Position numbers and translations under genes: made by a program
Origin: an uncultured Oscillibacter sp.
Lineage (GTDB): Bacteria > Bacillota > Clostridia > Oscillospirales > Oscillospiraceae
Reading direction: 5' to 3'
Assembly: GCA_910588175.1 (NCBI GenBank)
Contig: CAJUQQ010000053.1
Location: forward strand, 1 to 12,973
Length of the DNA stretch: 12,973 nt
Part shown: positions 12,042-12,973 of the stretch, piece after piece
Numbering within the stretch: position 1 is the first letter of the stretch
How the letters are laid out: every line of letters begins with the position of its first letter
The notes under the pieces: model-generated
What the model was told of the DNA's origin: nothing
The model's input: the letters and a program-made list of their open reading frames with translations, nothing else
Databases searched by the model: none

Positions 12042-12973
12042 ATGAAGAGAGGACTTGCCCTGTTTCTGGCCGCCCTGCTGGCGGCCTTGACCCTCACCGC
12101 CTGCGGCGGCGACGGTTCCAGCGCCCCCGCCGCCAGCGAGAGCCAGACGGACAGCGGGGAGAGCTGGAAGGCCGAGGTCCGGGACTTTGGCTTCGACACC
12201 GCCCCCACGGCGGCGGCGGGAGGCGCCGGCCCGGAGGAGCCCGCCGGTGCCCCCGACTCCGGCGAGCCGGAAGCGGACAGCCGTCTGGCCAACGCCAAGA
12301 TGGTCTATACCGCCGGTGTGGAGGCGGAGACACAGGATTTTGACGCCTGCGCCGCCGCCCTGGAGAAGCTGGTGGAGGAGCTGGGAGGCTATCTGGAATA
12401 CGCCTCCATGGGCAGCTACGGCGACGGGCACCGGAGCGCCAGCTATACCGCCCGCGTCCCCTCCCCCCGGTTCAGTGATTTTCTGGAGAGCGTGGGAGAG
12501 CTCAGCCATGTGACCAGTCAGGACCGGAACACGGACAACATCAGCGAGCGCTACTACGATACGGAGAGCCGCCTGGCCACCCAGCGCACCAAGATGGAGC
12601 GGCTCCAGGCGTTGCTGGCCAAGGCGGAGAATATGGAGGATATCATCGACCTGGAGAACGCCATCAGCGAGACGGAGCTCCAGATTGAGCAGCTGACGGG
12701 CTCCCTCCGGCACTATGACGCCCTGGTGGACTATGCCACCGTGGATATCCGCCTCCGGGAGGTCCTGCGCCTCTCCACGGTGGAGGAGGCCCCGCCCACC
12801 TTTGGAAGCCGCCTGGGCAGCGCCTTCACGGACGGGCTCCACGGCTTTGGGGACTTCCTCCAGGATGTGGCCGTGTACCTGGCCTATAACTGGACCTGGA
12901 TGGTTCTCCTGGCCCTCATCATCCTGCTGGTGGTGAAGGTCTCCAAGCGGCGCCAGGCCCAGCGGGGAGAAAC
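12042..12973 (+). CDS. DUF4349 domain lipoprotein, 3' end beyond window
   Basis: The first 310 residues of an exported lipoprotein; no stop codon before the right edge. Lipobox LTAC with Cys21 after a hydrophobic signal, then a low-complexity Ala/Gly/Pro/Glu region (22-80). DUF4349 follows: first strand KMVYTAGVEAETQDF (86-100), RVPSPRFSDFLESVGEL (138-154), the signature DNISERYYDTESRL (165-178), a likely coiled coil (about 175-220, TKMERLQALLAKAENMEDI...), and the closing strand YATVDIRLRE (231-240). A membrane helix (284-300, WTWMVLLALIILLVVKV) is followed by basic residues, so the domain lies outside with both ends membrane-attached. AAGGAGG (12027-12033) eight bases upstream fixes the start. 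Only a few residues should be missing. Molecular role of DUF4349 is not established. Confidence 0.92.
   Translation, partial: MKRGLALFLAALLAALTLTACGGDGSSAPAASESQTDSGESWKAEVRDFGFDTAPTAAAGGAGPEEPAGAPDSGEPEADSRLANAKMVYTAGVEAETQDFDACAAALEKLVEELGGYLEYASMGSYGDGHRSASYTARVPSPRFSDFLESVGELSHVTSQDRNTDNISERYYDTESRLATQRTKMERLQALLAKAENMEDIIDLENAISETELQIEQLTGSLRHYDALVDYATVDIRLREVLRLSTVEEAPPTFGSRLGSAFTDGLHGFGDFLQDVAVYLAYNWTWMVLLALIILLVVKVSKRRQAQRGE

Noticed and set aside
1..12973. A defence, phage or mobile-element island.
   Set aside because: No transposase, integrase, recombinase, nuclease or structural phage gene is recognisable, and composition is even apart from small non-coding patches.

Overview
The window looks like ordinary chromosome from a GC-rich Clostridia species, most likely an Oscillospiraceae-type gut anaerobe (Flavonifractor/Lawsonibacter/Oscillibacter-like). 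This is inferred from strong AGGAGG-type ribosome sites, TTGACA/TATAAT-type promoters, CGG/CCC/CTG-rich codon use, and families typical of that group (DUF6774-like, DUF4330, DUF4349, SprA-related metalloprotease, GT4-CsaB). I see no phage, plasmid, transposase, CRISPR or toxin-antitoxin genes.

Layout from left to right: (1) 1-1221, minus strand: the N-terminal 259 codons of an FMN-dependent alpha-hydroxy-acid oxidase running off the left edge, preceded by a small acidic DUF7716-like protein. (2) 1285-1458, plus: a 57-residue DUF6774-like protein converging with (3) 1460-3688, minus: a fused GT4 glycosyltransferase / CsaB-type polysaccharide pyruvyl transferase. (4) 3807-5007, plus: a DUF4330 membrane protein, transcribed from a strikingly symmetric promoter shared with the CsaB fusion, then an unrecognised lipoprotein and a strong terminator. 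(5) 5145-6521, minus: a dihydropyrimidinase/hydantoinase, divergent from (6) 6694-8706, plus: a secreted 5'-nucleotidase with a Pro-Glu hexapeptide linker and a C-terminal LysM domain. (7) 8891-9745, minus: pyridoxamine/pyridoxal kinase, divergent from (8) tRNA-Leu(UAG) at 9873-9957. (9) 9958-10334: a hairpin-rich, gene-free stretch. (10) 10335-11237, plus: a SprA-related HEXXH metalloprotease with two CXXC pairs and its own terminator. (11) 11296-11919: a NUDIX hydrolase with an N-terminal Nudix_N domain. (12) 12042 to the right edge: a DUF4349 lipoprotein with a C-terminal membrane segment.

Several genes act at the cell envelope: the CsaB fusion (wall polysaccharide), DUF4330, two lipoproteins and the LysM-anchored nucleotidase. 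The nucleotidase and hydantoinase are both plausible in nucleotide/pyrimidine scavenging. The most interesting signals are not a new gene system but non-coding structure: a bidirectional promoter with overlapping palindromic -10 boxes, promoter modules shared between unlinked genes, a dispersed GGGCGGAC palindrome present two to three times, and an AT-rich codon island inside the glycosyltransferase. Among proteins, the least explained are the SprA-related metalloprotease and the five-cysteine N-terminus of the hydroxy-acid oxidase. Two genes (1-778 and 12042-12973) are cut by the window edges.
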